A stretch of DNA of 64,000 nt from CAZRIT01 sp964600225 (GCA_964600225.1 CAZRIT010000004.1:1-64000); one strand, 5' to 3'; positions 42,633 through 50,947 are shown, counted from the stretch's first letter. The notes: generated by a model from the letters alone, not told the origin. Translations and numbers: made by a program.

Positions 42633-43340
42633 ATGCGTACACAAAAGGCAGCCGAACAACTGATCAACGCCGTCAACGTGCTCATACTGCTCATGATTGC
42701 GCTCATCTATGTGGTGACGGGCACGCACGTCGGCGACGACGCCATCGCGGCGCTGTCGGCGGGCACGGTCTATCGCGGCAGGCAAAACGGCGCTGTTGCG
42801 CTGGAATGCGCCGTAACCTGGAATGCCGAAGCATTGACGGACATGCTCGATATCCTGAAGGAAAAGGATGCGCGCATCACCTTCTTTGTCAGCGGCAAGT
42901 GGGCCAAGGCCAACGCAGCGACGCTCAGGCGCATGGTGGAGGACGGGCACGAAATCGGCACGGGCGGCTACTCGCCCACGCTTGACGGCTCGGTCACCAT
43001 GGTGGAAAGCGATATCGCCGCGTCGGTATCGGTCATCGAGTCCATCTCCGACGATACCACGCGCCTGTACTACGCGGGGCTTCGCGACCGCACAACGTCC
43101 GCACGCGCTGCCGAACGGCTGGGCATGACGCACGTTTCCGCCACGATCGACCTGCTTTGCGCAAACGGAAATGCGGAGGATATTGTCAGCCGTGCATCAC
43201 AACAGGCGTTTGATGGAAGTATATTCTTGTTGCAGCCGACGGCCGCGGCGGTTGAGGCGCTGCCCCAACTGATCGATTTGATTCACGAAAGCGGCTATGC
43301 CGTGGGCACGGTCGGCGATGTACTGAAAGGAACGGGATAA
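42633..43340 (+). CDS. NodB-fold (YlxY-like) protein with degenerate active site
   Basis: A 235-residue protein with an N-terminal membrane helix (VNVLILLMIALIYVVTG) and a polysaccharide-deacetylase-like domain. DARITFFVSGKWAKAN and GHEIGTGGYSPT align with the family, but the catalytic TFDDG is replaced by CAVTWN, and the H(S/T)xxxH metal site reads GGYSPT without histidines. Catalysis is therefore unlikely. Its position after pnp and before an M16 peptidase matches Bacillus ylxY-mlpA. GGGAGGTG before ATG 42633 sets the start; in-frame upstream starts lack it. Confidence 0.82.
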   Translation: MRTQKAAEQLINAVNVLILLMIALIYVVTGTHVGDDAIAALSAGTVYRGRQNGAVALECAVTWNAEALTDMLDILKEKDARITFFVSGKWAKANAATLRRMVEDGHEIGTGGYSPTLDGSVTMVESDIAASVSVIESISDDTTRLYYAGLRDRTTSARAAERLGMTHVSATIDLLCANGNAEDIVSRASQQAFDGSIFLLQPTAAAVEALPQLIDLIHESGYAVGTVGDVLKGTG

Positions 43341-44600
43341 ATGATTGAACTGAAAACTCTCGATAGCGGCGTACGCGTCGTTTCGGAACGGATGGAGCAC
43401 CTCAAGGCGGTATCCATTGGCGTGTGGGTCGATACAGGCTCCGTGCGCGAGGAGGCAGCCGAGGCGGGCGCTTCCCACTTCATCGAGCACATGGTGTTCA
43501 AGGGCACCGAGCGGCGCAGCGCCGAGCAGATTGCCATCGATATGGACGCCGTCGGCGGGAGCATCAACGCCTTTACCTCCAAGGAGTGCACCTGCTACCA
43601 TGCCAAGGTGCTGGACGAGCACCTGCCCATCGCGTGCGATGTGCTGTCGGATATCGTGCTGCACAGCACCTTCGACGAAAAGGAACTGACCAAGGAAAAG
43701 GGCGTCATACTGGAGGAAATCCTCATGACCGAGGACAGCCCCGAGGACCTGTCGGCGGAAACCGTCAACATGCTGTTCTTTGGCGACAAGGCGCTGGCGG
43801 GGCCCATCCTTGGCACCAAGGAATCCGTGGCGGCGTTTGACCGCGCGCGCCTGCTGCAATATCGGGACAAGCACTACCTGCCCAAGAACATCGTCATTGC
43901 GTGCGCGGGCGGCTTCCAACAGGATCGGCTGTACGAGCAGATTGACCGCTACTTTGGCATGCAGCCCAACGATGGGGCTGCGCCGCCGCTTAAGGAGGAG
44001 TTCCCGGGCGGCAGGCATATCCAATGTATCGAAAAGGACATCGAGCAGGTGCACATCAGCATGATGCTGCCCGGCTTTGCGCGCGATACCGATGGCCAGT
44101 ACCCGCTTTCGGTGCTGTCCAACATCATCGGCGGCAGCATGAGCAGCCGACTTTTCCAAAAGGTGCGCGAGCAGCGCGGCATGGCGTACTCCATCTATTC
44201 CTATCCCATCAGCTACACCACCACGGGCACGTTTTCGCTGTATGCGGGCACGGGCGCCAAGCAGGCGGCGGAAGTGACCAAGCTGATGATGGATGAGCTG
44301 AGAACCATCCGCGAAAAGGGCGTTACGCAGGAGGAGTTCAACCGCTGCCGCGAGCAGCTCAAGGGCAGCTACCTCATCGGCATGGAATCCTCGGGGGCGC
44401 ATATGAACGCCATCGGCAAGGTCATGTTGTTACAAAAACGTGAATATGATGAGGCGGATACCCTCCGCCGCATCGAATGTGTTACAATGGAGGATATCAA
44501 GCGCATTTTGCCCGTATGCCTCAGCGAGGACAACCTGTGCGCCGCGTTTGTGGGCAGGGTCGGGGATAAACGGCAGCAGCTTGAGGACAGCCTGAAATAG
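43341..44600 (+). CDS. mlpA: M16-family zinc peptidase (MlpA/YmxG)
   Basis: A 419-residue insulinase/mitochondrial processing peptidase-like enzyme. The inverted zinc motif HFIEH is at residues 46-50, with the downstream metal Glu in ELTKEKGVILEEI. The second half, with GGSMSSRLFQKVREQRGMAYS, is the non-catalytic substrate-binding domain. It starts directly after the preceding stop. The homologue after ylxY in Bacillus is MlpA, a regulator-processing or housekeeping peptidase of unclear substrate. Confidence 0.93.
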   Translation: MIELKTLDSGVRVVSERMEHLKAVSIGVWVDTGSVREEAAEAGASHFIEHMVFKGTERRSAEQIAIDMDAVGGSINAFTSKECTCYHAKVLDEHLPIACDVLSDIVLHSTFDEKELTKEKGVILEEILMTEDSPEDLSAETVNMLFFGDKALAGPILGTKESVAAFDRARLLQYRDKHYLPKNIVIACAGGFQQDRLYEQIDRYFGMQPNDGAAPPLKEEFPGGRHIQCIEKDIEQVHISMMLPGFARDTDGQYPLSVLSNIIGGSMSSRLFQKVREQRGMAYSIYSYPISYTTTGTFSLYAGTGAKQAAEVTKLMMDELRTIREKGVTQEEFNRCREQLKGSYLIGMESSGAHMNAIGKVMLLQKREYDEADTLRRIECVTMEDIKRILPVCLSEDNLCAAFVGRVGDKRQQLEDSLK

Positions 44601-44633
44601 CAACGGCCGTTCGGTGAGAGGGGGATGCATCCG

Positions 44634-44996
44634 ATGGACAAGCTGGAAACCATTTTTACCATGCAGCAGGCGCTGGATGACGATATCGTCAAACGGCGCC
44701 AATTGGACTATCCGACGGATGTTTGGATGCAGCGCGAGGTGCTCGCCATGATCTCCGAGCTGTCGGAGGTGCTTGACGAGGTCAACTTCAAGTGGTGGAA
44801 GAACCCCAAACCGATCGATTCCGACGCGCTGAAAAACGAGCTGGTCGATGTGCTGCATTTCTTTGTGAGCATGTGCCTCAAAAGCGGCATGGACGCGGAC
44901 GAGTTGTATGCGCGCTACTGCGAAAAGAACAGGGAAAACTTTGACCGTCAGTATGGCAGGAGCCAAAAGACGGGCTACGAGATAGGGCAGGAGTAA
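44634..44996 (+). CDS. Dimeric (all-alpha) dUTPase
   Basis: A 120-residue all-alpha NTP pyrophosphatase of the dUTPase_2 family. The metal-binding pattern is EVLAMISELSEVLDEVNFKWW and NELVDVLHFFVSM (the ExxE and ExxxD helices). It hydrolyses dUTP to dUMP, keeping uracil out of DNA and feeding thymidylate synthesis. ATG 44634 is preferred to 44625 because GAGAGGGGG (44615-44623) is then about 10 nt away. Confidence 0.88.
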   Translation: MDKLETIFTMQQALDDDIVKRRQLDYPTDVWMQREVLAMISELSEVLDEVNFKWWKNPKPIDSDALKNELVDVLHFFVSMCLKSGMDADELYARYCEKNRENFDRQYGRSQKTGYEIGQE

Positions 44997-44998
44997 GC

Positions 44999-46192
44999 AT
45001 GGCCAGAGGGAAAGTGCGGTTCAAGGCACGGTTTTTCGTGGTACTGTTGGGCATCGTGGGCGTGATTGGCCTGACGGTGTTTTTGATATTGGCAGGCAGC
45101 AAGAAGGGCGATATCAAGTTTGGCAGCATCGACTCGGAGCTGGAGGTCAGCGCAGCCATCATCCGTGACGAAACGGTCGTCATGACCGAAACGTATGAAA
45201 AGGTCAACTTCAACGTGGTGGAGGGGCAGACGGTCAACACGGGGGAATTGATTGCCGAGGTCTACAAGCGCGGCTATCAGGATGAAACCATGGTGACGCT
45301 GCTGAACCTGCAAAAGCAGATTTACGCCTATCAGCTGCAGCAGCTTGGCGGCAGCATCCCGCCCGAACTGGCCGACGTCAACGAGCGCATCGCCTCCGTG
45401 GAGGAGCAGATCCGCACGGTTTCCAGGGACGAAAGCGATTTGGACATGCTGACCCTTGAGCAGACGCTTAAAAACCTGCAATCGGAGCGCAGCACGCTGC
45501 TACAAACGCTTGTAACAGCCGATAGCACGCTGACGGGCTACTATAACCAATTGGGCGCGCAGCAGAAGGCCCAGCAGGACTGGAAGCACGATATCGTCAA
45601 TAACGCGGGCAGCGGCATCGTCAGCTTCTATTTCGACGGCTACGAGCAGGTGCTGAGCATCAACAAGCTTTCCACCATCAACGCCGCCCTGGTCAGCAGC
45701 GTCGTGCGCGGCGGCAATACCTCCAGCGCGGCGGATTCTTCCTCGCAGACGCCGCTCTATCGCATCATCAACAATACGCACTGGTACCTGACGTTTGTAA
45801 CCAAGGCAACGGAACCCATGCGGCTGGCCGCGGGGGAACAGTACACGGTGCAGTTTACGGATTATTCGGATCAAATGTACACCGCAACCGCACTGGAAAC
45901 GGTGCTGTCGGAGGATTCGGTGGTCAATGTGCTGGAGTTTAACACCGATATCGGCAACCTCATCGGCGTGCGCACGGTGGCCATCAAGGTGCAAAAATCC
46001 GCGCAGGGGCTGGTGGTGCCCATCGACGCCATCACCATGGTCAACGGCGTGGCGGGCATCAACATTGAGTATGGCGATATGCCGCTGCGGGTTGAGGTGG
46101 ATATATTGGCCATGGACGGCAACCGCGCCGTCATCCGCGCCAGAAACGACGCCGATACGCTGGCGGCGGGGCAGGAGTATTTAAAGCCATGA
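44999..46192 (+). CDS. HlyD-like membrane-anchored adaptor protein
   Basis: A 397-residue protein. A single membrane helix (FFVVLLGIVGVIGLTVFLIL) near residues 11-30 is followed by an extracytoplasmic region with a biotinyl-lipoyl-like hairpin (VVEGQTVNTGELIAEVYK), a coiled coil (about 95-190) and beta-barrel segments typical of HlyD/RND-like membrane fusion proteins. No ABC transporter or outer-membrane partner is nearby. Clostridia often carry this gene just before yggS-sepF, so a cell-envelope or division role is possible. It begins 2 nt after the dUTPase stop and overlaps yggS by 4 nt. Confidence 0.82.
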   Translation: MARGKVRFKARFFVVLLGIVGVIGLTVFLILAGSKKGDIKFGSIDSELEVSAAIIRDETVVMTETYEKVNFNVVEGQTVNTGELIAEVYKRGYQDETMVTLLNLQKQIYAYQLQQLGGSIPPELADVNERIASVEEQIRTVSRDESDLDMLTLEQTLKNLQSERSTLLQTLVTADSTLTGYYNQLGAQQKAQQDWKHDIVNNAGSGIVSFYFDGYEQVLSINKLSTINAALVSSVVRGGNTSSAADSSSQTPLYRIINNTHWYLTFVTKATEPMRLAAGEQYTVQFTDYSDQMYTATALETVLSEDSVVNVLEFNTDIGNLIGVRTVAIKVQKSAQGLVVPIDAITMVNGVAGINIEYGDMPLRVEVDILAMDGNRAVIRARNDADTLAAGQEYLKP

Positions 46193-46947
46193 CTATTGCC
46201 GAAAACATAGCGTCCGTCCAAACGGAGATTGCCGCCGCATGCGCGCGCGCAGGGCGCGACCCCCATGACGTAAGGCTCATGGCGGTGAGCAAGTATGTCG
46301 ATACGGATCGTATGCGGCAGGCGGTGGATTGCGGGATAGCCCTGTTTGGGGAAAACCATGCGCAGGAGCTGGTTGAAAAGAAAACTTTTTTTGAACTAAA
46401 CCGCTGTTCGGTGCATTTTATTGGACAACTGCAAACGAATAAGATAAAATGTATTATTGGAAGTATGGACATGGTCGAGTCCGTCGACAGGATTCGTCTG
46501 GCGAACGCGCTCAACGAGCGCGCCAAGGCGCTGGATATCGTGTCTGATATACTGCTCCAGGTCAACATCGGCAACGAGCCGCAAAAGGGTGGCGTGGCCG
46601 AGGCGGATTTGGATCTTGTTACCGATACGATTGCTGCGTTGCATCATCTGCGGCTGCGCGGGCTGATGTGCGTACCGCCTGCGCTGCCTAGCGAACAGAC
46701 GCGTCCGTATTTCAGGCGTATGAAAACTCTTTTTGATGCGTTGGCGGGACGGTTCGGGCCCATGTTCGACACGCTTTCCATGGGCATGAGTCACGACTAC
46801 CCCGTTGCCGTCGAGGAAGGCGCAACGCAGATACGACTCGGCTCGGCGCTGTTTGGTGCACGCGACAGATCATTATCGGGTTCCGCCGATAACACGGCGG
46901 ACGAGGCGATACCTCGGAGGGGAATGGATGGCAAGCCTTTACAATAA
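46189..46947 (+). CDS. ylmE: PLP homeostasis protein YggS (YlmE)
   Basis: A 252-residue alanine-racemase-like PLP-binding protein. The cofactor Lys35 lies in MAVSKY, followed by FGENHAQEL, HFIGQLQTNK, QVNIGNEPQKGG and LSMGMSHDYPVAVEEGATQIRLG (given as LSMGMSHDYPVAVEEG and ATQIRLGSALFG). YggS controls vitamin B6 and amino-acid pools. The last 25 residues after LFGARD are not conserved in the family; they extend over the sepF ribosome binding site and overlap sepF by 20 nt. ylmE-sepF linkage is standard for Firmicutes division clusters. Confidence 0.94.
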   Translation: MTIAENIASVQTEIAAACARAGRDPHDVRLMAVSKYVDTDRMRQAVDCGIALFGENHAQELVEKKTFFELNRCSVHFIGQLQTNKIKCIIGSMDMVESVDRIRLANALNERAKALDIVSDILLQVNIGNEPQKGGVAEADLDLVTDTIAALHHLRLRGLMCVPPALPSEQTRPYFRRMKTLFDALAGRFGPMFDTLSMGMSHDYPVAVEEGATQIRLGSALFGARDRSLSGSADNTADEAIPRRGMDGKPLQ

Positions 46948-47422
46948 GTTTCTGGACTTTATCGGCATCGAGGAAACGGACGATTACGAGGAGGATCGCC
47001 GCGATCGGGATCGCGACGATTATTATCGTGACGAGCGTGACGAGCGCGACCGTGCGCCCGAAAACGTTGTAAACTTCAACAGCCGCGGCAGCTCCCGCGG
47101 CAGTTCGCGGCACGACCGTGCGCCCGCCTCGGGCACGGGCGGCAACCTGCCCATCTCGGGCGGCATGAAGATGATCGTGTATCATCCCGTCAGCTATGAG
47201 GATACGCAGGCCATCATCGATAACCTCAAAAACCGCAAGCCCGTCATCGTCAACATGGAGGAGCTGGATTTGGACTGCGCGCAGCGCATACTCGATTTCC
47301 TTTCGGGTGCGGTGTACGCGCTCAACGGCACCATGTGCAAGATTTCGCGCGGGATATTTGTCGTAGCGCCCAACAACTATGATGTTGTCGGCAACGGCGA
47401 GGATGATTACAGCGATCTGTAA
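46928..47422 (+). CDS. sepF: Cell division protein SepF (YlmF)
   Basis: A 164-residue FtsZ-binding protein. The N-terminal amphipathic membrane anchor MASLYNKFLDFIGI is followed by an acidic/Arg-rich linker (about 17-75) and the SepF domain (MIVYHPVSYEDTQAIIDNLK, VIVNMEELDLDCAQRILDFL, GAVYALNGT). SepF tethers Z-rings to the membrane and forms rings. Start ATG 46928 has GGAGGGG at 46916-46922; an ATG at 46924 is out of frame. Confidence 0.95.
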   Translation: MASLYNKFLDFIGIEETDDYEEDRRDRDRDDYYRDERDERDRAPENVVNFNSRGSSRGSSRHDRAPASGTGGNLPISGGMKMIVYHPVSYEDTQAIIDNLKNRKPVIVNMEELDLDCAQRILDFLSGAVYALNGTMCKISRGIFVVAPNNYDVVGNGEDDYSDL

Positions 47423-47460
47423 CGCCGCCTTTGGGCGCGGCCTTTGGTTGAACGCCTCAC

Positions 47461-47480
47461 GGCACATCCTCGGATGTGCC
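47461..47480 (+). other. Hairpin between sepF and divIVA
   Basis: GGCACATCC (47461-47469) pairs with GGATGTGCC (47472-47480). Only a weak T-stretch follows (TGCTTTATC). It may be a weak terminator or processing site. Confidence 0.45.
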
Positions 47481-47506
47481 TGCTTTATCGTAAGGGGAGG
47501 ATGAGC

Positions 47507-47911
47507 ATGCGCTCCATTGACGACATCATCAACAAGGAATTCCACCGCTCCTTCATGGGGTACGATATGCAGCAGGTTGATCTGTTCCTCGATGAAATCA
47601 TCGAGCGGTTCGAACGGCTGGAGTCGGAACGGCAGGAGATGCTCACCGCCATGGAATACCTGCTCAACAAACTGGACGAGGCCAACAACCTGCCTTCGGG
47701 CTCGTCGCGCAAGGCCCTGACTTCCCATCAAAGAAAGCTGCCGCTGCGCGTGCGCGCGCCCAAGCAGGATATTGATGCGCCCGATGCGGAGGCGGAGCTT
47801 GAGGAAGTGCTGGCGGTTGCCATCGAGTACGAAACGTATGAATCCGCGCCAGAGGCCGATCCCCCCAAGGAAAAGCCCGCGGCTGCGGAAAAGCTGCAAA
47901 ACGACCGATAA
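47507..47911 (+). CDS. divIVA: DivIVA-domain protein
   Basis: A 134-residue protein with the DivIVA/GpsB membrane-binding N-terminus (DDIINKEFHRSFMGYDMQQV then DLFLDEIIERFERL). The coiled coil is short (to about residue 65) and the rest is acidic/Ala-Pro-rich, so this is a shortened form compared with Bacillus DivIVA (164 residues). It marks negatively curved membrane at division sites or poles. ATG 47507 is 6 nt after GGGGAGG; ATG 47501 abuts that site. Position after sepF matches the Firmicutes ylm-divIVA cluster, although ylmG/ylmH are absent. Confidence 0.9.
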   Translation: MRSIDDIINKEFHRSFMGYDMQQVDLFLDEIIERFERLESERQEMLTAMEYLLNKLDEANNLPSGSSRKALTSHQRKLPLRVRAPKQDIDAPDAEAELEEVLAVAIEYETYESAPEADPPKEKPAAAEKLQNDR

Positions 47912-47936
47912 AAGCCGCATTGTGGCAAGAATTCGG

Positions 47937-47965
47937 TTGACAAACGGCAGGAATCTCGGTAGAAT
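47937..47965 (+). promoter_or_regulatory. Promoter of yceD-rpmF
   Basis: Consensus TTGACA (47937-47942), 17-bp spacer, TAGAAT (47960-47965), 29 nt upstream of the start. Confidence 0.8.
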
Positions 47966-47994
47966 AGGCGTTGGCTGATTTACGGGAGAGACGT

Positions 47995-48501
47995 ATGGAA
48001 CTAAACCTCACTGCGGCGCTCAAGCAGGTTGGCGAACCGTTTTCGTTCGACGAAACGGAGGCGCTTGCCCCGCTGGCGTACGGCGGCCGCACAATCGAAT
48101 TGGAAGCGCCCGTGCACGTTGCGGGCACGTTCGTGTTCGATGGGGCGGCGGTTACGCTGGACGCAGAGGCCGATACGGTTTTGCATTCGGTCTGCGGGTT
48201 TTGCAACACGGTGTTTTCCGAGCCGTTCACGTTCCCGATACGGGAGCGCTTTGTCAAGGCACAGCTCATGGCCCCCGAGGATGAGGAGAGCTATCCGTTC
48301 ACGGGTGAACGGCTTGATTTGACCAAGGCGCTGACCGACAATCTGTTGCTGCATATGCCGTTAACCTGCATTTGCAGCCCCGATTGCAAGGGACTTTGCC
48401 CGATTTGCGGCGTAAACCGCAACCTGACGGCATGCAATTGTCAGCCCATGCAGAAGCCGGGCCCGTTTTCGGCCCTGGCGGAATTATCAGACGAAGAATA
48501 G
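47995..48501 (+). CDS. yceD: YceD/DUF177 protein (23S rRNA accumulation protein)
   Basis: A 168-residue DUF177 protein with the C-terminal cysteine block CSPDCKGLCPICGVNRN plus CNC. YceD is almost always cotranscribed with rpmF and is linked to 23S rRNA accumulation. GGGAGAG lies 4-5 nt before ATG 47995. It is 11 nt from rpmF. Confidence 0.92.
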   Translation: MELNLTAALKQVGEPFSFDETEALAPLAYGGRTIELEAPVHVAGTFVFDGAAVTLDAEADTVLHSVCGFCNTVFSEPFTFPIRERFVKAQLMAPEDEESYPFTGERLDLTKALTDNLLLHMPLTCICSPDCKGLCPICGVNRNLTACNCQPMQKPGPFSALAELSDEE

Positions 48502-48512
48502 GAGGGATCATC

Positions 48513-48713
48513 ATGGCAGTACCCAAGAGAAAAACTTCAAAGGCCAGGCGGGATTCCCGCAGAGCCGGCAACAACAACGTTGTCGCGCCCAATCTGTCGG
48601 AATGTCCGCAGTGTCACGAGCTCAAACCGTCGCATACGGTTTGCAAGGCCTGTGGGTATTACGACGGCAAGCAGGTTGTCGACATGACCAAAAAGGACAG
48701 CGCGAACGCCTAA
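48513..48713 (+). CDS. rpmF: 50S ribosomal protein bL32, zinc-binding form
   Basis: A 66-residue bL32 starting MAVPKRKTSKARRDSRRA. The CPQC and CKAC pairs form the zinc ribbon (C+ paralogue), so the protein needs zinc. GGAGGGATC precedes ATG 48513. A terminator follows 26 nt after the stop. Confidence 0.96.
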   Translation: MAVPKRKTSKARRDSRRAGNNNVVAPNLSECPQCHELKPSHTVCKACGYYDGKQVVDMTKKDSANA

Positions 48714-48739
48714 CGGTCGCTCCACAATCGATTCCATCG

Positions 48740-48776
48740 ATACCCCGTACGCGGATTGACCGGTACGGGGTATTTT
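48740..48776 (+). terminator. Terminator of rpmF
   Basis: ATACCCCGTAC (48740-48750) pairs perfectly with GTACGGGGTAT (48763-48773), followed by a short T-run. It lies immediately before the plsX promoter. Confidence 0.78.
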
Positions 48777-48779
48777 GGG

Positions 48780-48809
48780 TTGCATCGGCGCGCCCGACAA
48801 CGGTATAAT
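48780..48809 (+). promoter_or_regulatory. Promoter of plsX
   Basis: TTGCAT (48780-48785), 18-bp spacer, consensus TATAAT (48804-48809). An in-frame ATG (48816) lies exactly 6 nt beyond the -10 box. Confidence 0.7.
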
Positions 48810-48839
48810 GACATCATGTCAAATGAGAGGTGGGATTCC

Positions 48840-49847
48840 ATGCGGATTGCAATTGACGCAATGGGCGGCGATTATGCGCCCGAGGCCGTACTCGACGGCG
48901 TTGGGCTGGCCATGCCCGAACTGGGCGACGACGTTACGCTGCTGCTGTTTGGCACGGAGGCGGTGCTTGCCGACGGGCTGAAGGCGCGCGGTATTTCGGA
49001 TAACCGCATACAGATTGTGCCTGCGACGGAGATTGTCGGCTGCGACGAAGCGCCGACCCTGGCCGTGCGCAAAAAGAAGGATTCCTCGCTGGTGCGCGCC
49101 ATACAGGCCGTGGCCGAGGGCGAGGCGCAGTGCGTGCTGTCGGCGGGCAGCACGGGTGCGCTGCTGACGGGGGGCACGCTGATCATCAAGCGCCTGCCGG
49201 GCGTCAAGCGGCCCGCGCTGGCCACCATGCTGCCGACCATGGACGGCTGCGTGCTGCTGCTGGACTGCGGCGCGAATACCGATTGCAAGCCCGAGTACCT
49301 CAAGCAGTTTGCCGTCATGGGCAGCGCCTACATGCGTGGGCTGATGCATGTGGAAGCGCCGCGCGTGGGGCTGTTGAACAACGGCGCAGAGGCGGAGAAG
49401 GGCAACGAGCTGACCAAGGCCGCGTATCCATTGCTTAAGGCCGCCGATATTCGTTTTGCGGGCAATTGCGAGGCGCGCGATGTGATGTCGGGCGCGTTCG
49501 ACGTGGTGGTTTGCGATGGGTTCGACGGCAACGTGCTGCTGAAATCCATCGAGGGCACGGCGGGACTGATGATGACGCTGCTCAAGGCGGAGCTTTCCTC
49601 GTCGGTGCGTACCAAGCTGGGCGCCGCGCTGGCCATGCCCGCGCTGAAAACGCTCAAAAAGAAGCTGGATTATACCGAGTACGGCGGCGCGCCGCTGCTG
49701 GGTGTTTGCGGCGGCGTCATCAAGGCGCACGGCAGCTCCAACGCCAAGGCGTTCCGCTCGGCCTTGATGCAGGCGGTCGGGCTGGTGCGCGCGGACGTGA
49801 CGGAACTTGTCAAATCCGCGGCGGCCTCTGCGGCAAACGAGGATTGA
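48840..49847 (+). CDS. plsX: Phosphate acyltransferase PlsX
   Basis: A 335-residue enzyme making acyl-phosphate from acyl-ACP for phospholipid synthesis. MRIAIDAMGGDYAP is the classic N-terminus; AGSTGALLTGGTLIIKRLPGVKRPAL (ends AGSTGALLTGG and LPGVKRPAL) and NNGAEAEKGNEL follow. ATG 48840 has GAGAGGTGGG upstream and matches the family. An in-frame ATG at 48816, exactly at the predicted transcription start, would add MSNERWDS and could also be used. It heads plsX-acpP-rnc-smc-ftsY; the usual fapR and fabD/fabG are absent. Confidence 0.94.
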   Translation: MRIAIDAMGGDYAPEAVLDGVGLAMPELGDDVTLLLFGTEAVLADGLKARGISDNRIQIVPATEIVGCDEAPTLAVRKKKDSSLVRAIQAVAEGEAQCVLSAGSTGALLTGGTLIIKRLPGVKRPALATMLPTMDGCVLLLDCGANTDCKPEYLKQFAVMGSAYMRGLMHVEAPRVGLLNNGAEAEKGNELTKAAYPLLKAADIRFAGNCEARDVMSGAFDVVVCDGFDGNVLLKSIEGTAGLMMTLLKAELSSSVRTKLGAALAMPALKTLKKKLDYTEYGGAPLLGVCGGVIKAHGSSNAKAFRSALMQAVGLVRADVTELVKSAAASAANED

Positions 49848-49902
49848 CAGATTCGCCGCGGTCATATAGAATACTTGCGTGGCGAAAGCCAATATATAGG
49901 TT

Positions 49903-49908
49903 TATAAT
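49903..49908 (+). promoter_or_regulatory. -10 element before acpP
   Basis: Consensus TATAAT 29 nt upstream of the acpP start. No convincing -35 at 17 bp was found. Confidence 0.4.
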
Positions 49909-49937
49909 GCCGCCAGGCGGCACAAAGGAGTTATGAT

Positions 49938-50162
49938 ATGTATTTTGAAAAAGTGCGCGACGTCATCGCAAAGCAGTTGGATATCGATCCTGCCATCATC
50001 AGCATGGAGAGCAGGCTGATCGACGATTTGAAGGCGGATTCGCTGGATATCGTGGAGTTGATTATGGATCTGGAGCAGGAGTTCAACATCGAAATCCCCG
50101 ATGAGGAGCTGCCCAAGGAGCACACGGTTTCCGATATCGTCGGATATCTGGACAAGGTCTGA
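49938..50162 (+). CDS. acpP: Acyl carrier protein
   Basis: A 74-residue acidic protein with the phosphopantetheine site Ser35 in LKADSLDIVEL. It carries growing acyl chains in fatty-acid synthesis. AAAGGAG lies 9 nt before ATG 49938. It sits between plsX and rnc as in most Firmicutes, but is followed by a strong terminator, so rnc may be expressed by read-through or another promoter. Confidence 0.96.
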   Translation: MYFEKVRDVIAKQLDIDPAIISMESRLIDDLKADSLDIVELIMDLEQEFNIEIPDEELPKEHTVSDIVGYLDKV

Positions 50163-50177
50163 TCGCAAACGAACGCT

Positions 50178-50205
50178 GCCCGCATCGTGGGGTGCGGGCT
50201 TTTTT
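50178..50205 (+). terminator. Terminator of acpP
   Basis: GCCCGCATC (50178-50186) with GGTGCGGGC (50191-50199), a 9-bp stem with one wobble, followed by TTTTTT. Confidence 0.9.
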
Positions 50206-50224
50206 ATAGGAAAGATATGACAGC

Positions 50225-50947
50225 TTGAACCCTCAATTGCCTGAACAACCGCCGCTTGACGCGCTGGAAGCGCGCATCGGGTATACGTTTTCCAACCGTT
50301 CCCTCTTGGAAACGGCGCTGACGCATACCTCGTTTGTCAAGGGCGACGGCCGCCACGCGCAGCACAACGAGCGCATGGAGTTTTTGGGCGACGCGGTGCT
50401 GGAGCTGATCGTCAGCCGCTACCTGTACGGGGCGTATCCGAGCATGAACGAGGGCCAGATGACGCGCATGCGCGCATCGCTTGTTTGCGAGCGGTCGCTG
50501 TTTACCGCGGCGTGCGCGCTGGAGCTGCCCGCATGGTTGCGGCTGGGCAACGGCGAGGAGCAGACGGGCGGCCGCAAGAAGCCCTCCGTGGTGTCCGATG
50601 CATTGGAGGCGGTCATCTGCGCGGTCTTCTTGGATGGCGGCAACGACGCGGCCGAGCAGCTTGTAACGGAACGAATCCTGCCGCTGCTGAAGCAGGCCGC
50701 GGCAAGTGACGACGATAAGGATTACAAAACGCGGCTGCAGGAGCTTGTGCAGCGCGATCACATCGGGCAGCTCTCCTATCGACTCCTGGGGGAAACGGGG
50801 CCAGAGCACAGCAAACTGTTCACCATGGCGGTGCTCCTTTCGGAAAAGGAGCTGGGCAGGGGCGTCGGCCAGAGCAAGCAATCGGCGGGTCAGGCGGCGG
50901 CGCAGGCGGCGCTTGCGGCTTTGGCCGATCGGGAGGCGGGCGTATGA
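50225..50947 (+). CDS. rnc: Ribonuclease III
   Basis: A 240-residue double-strand-specific RNase for rRNA processing. The signature NERMEFLGDAVLEL is near residues 45-58, the second acidic site is in SDALEAVICAVFLDGG, and the C-terminal dsRNA-binding domain is KTRLQELVQRD through AGQAAAQAALAAL. The start is TTG 50225, with AGGAAAG upstream; no in-frame ATG fits. The stop overlaps the smc start as ATGA. Confidence 0.95.
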   Translation: MNPQLPEQPPLDALEARIGYTFSNRSLLETALTHTSFVKGDGRHAQHNERMEFLGDAVLELIVSRYLYGAYPSMNEGQMTRMRASLVCERSLFTAACALELPAWLRLGNGEEQTGGRKKPSVVSDALEAVICAVFLDGGNDAAEQLVTERILPLLKQAAASDDDKDYKTRLQELVQRDHIGQLSYRLLGETGPEHSKLFTMAVLLSEKELGRGVGQSKQSAGQAAAQAALAALADREAGV

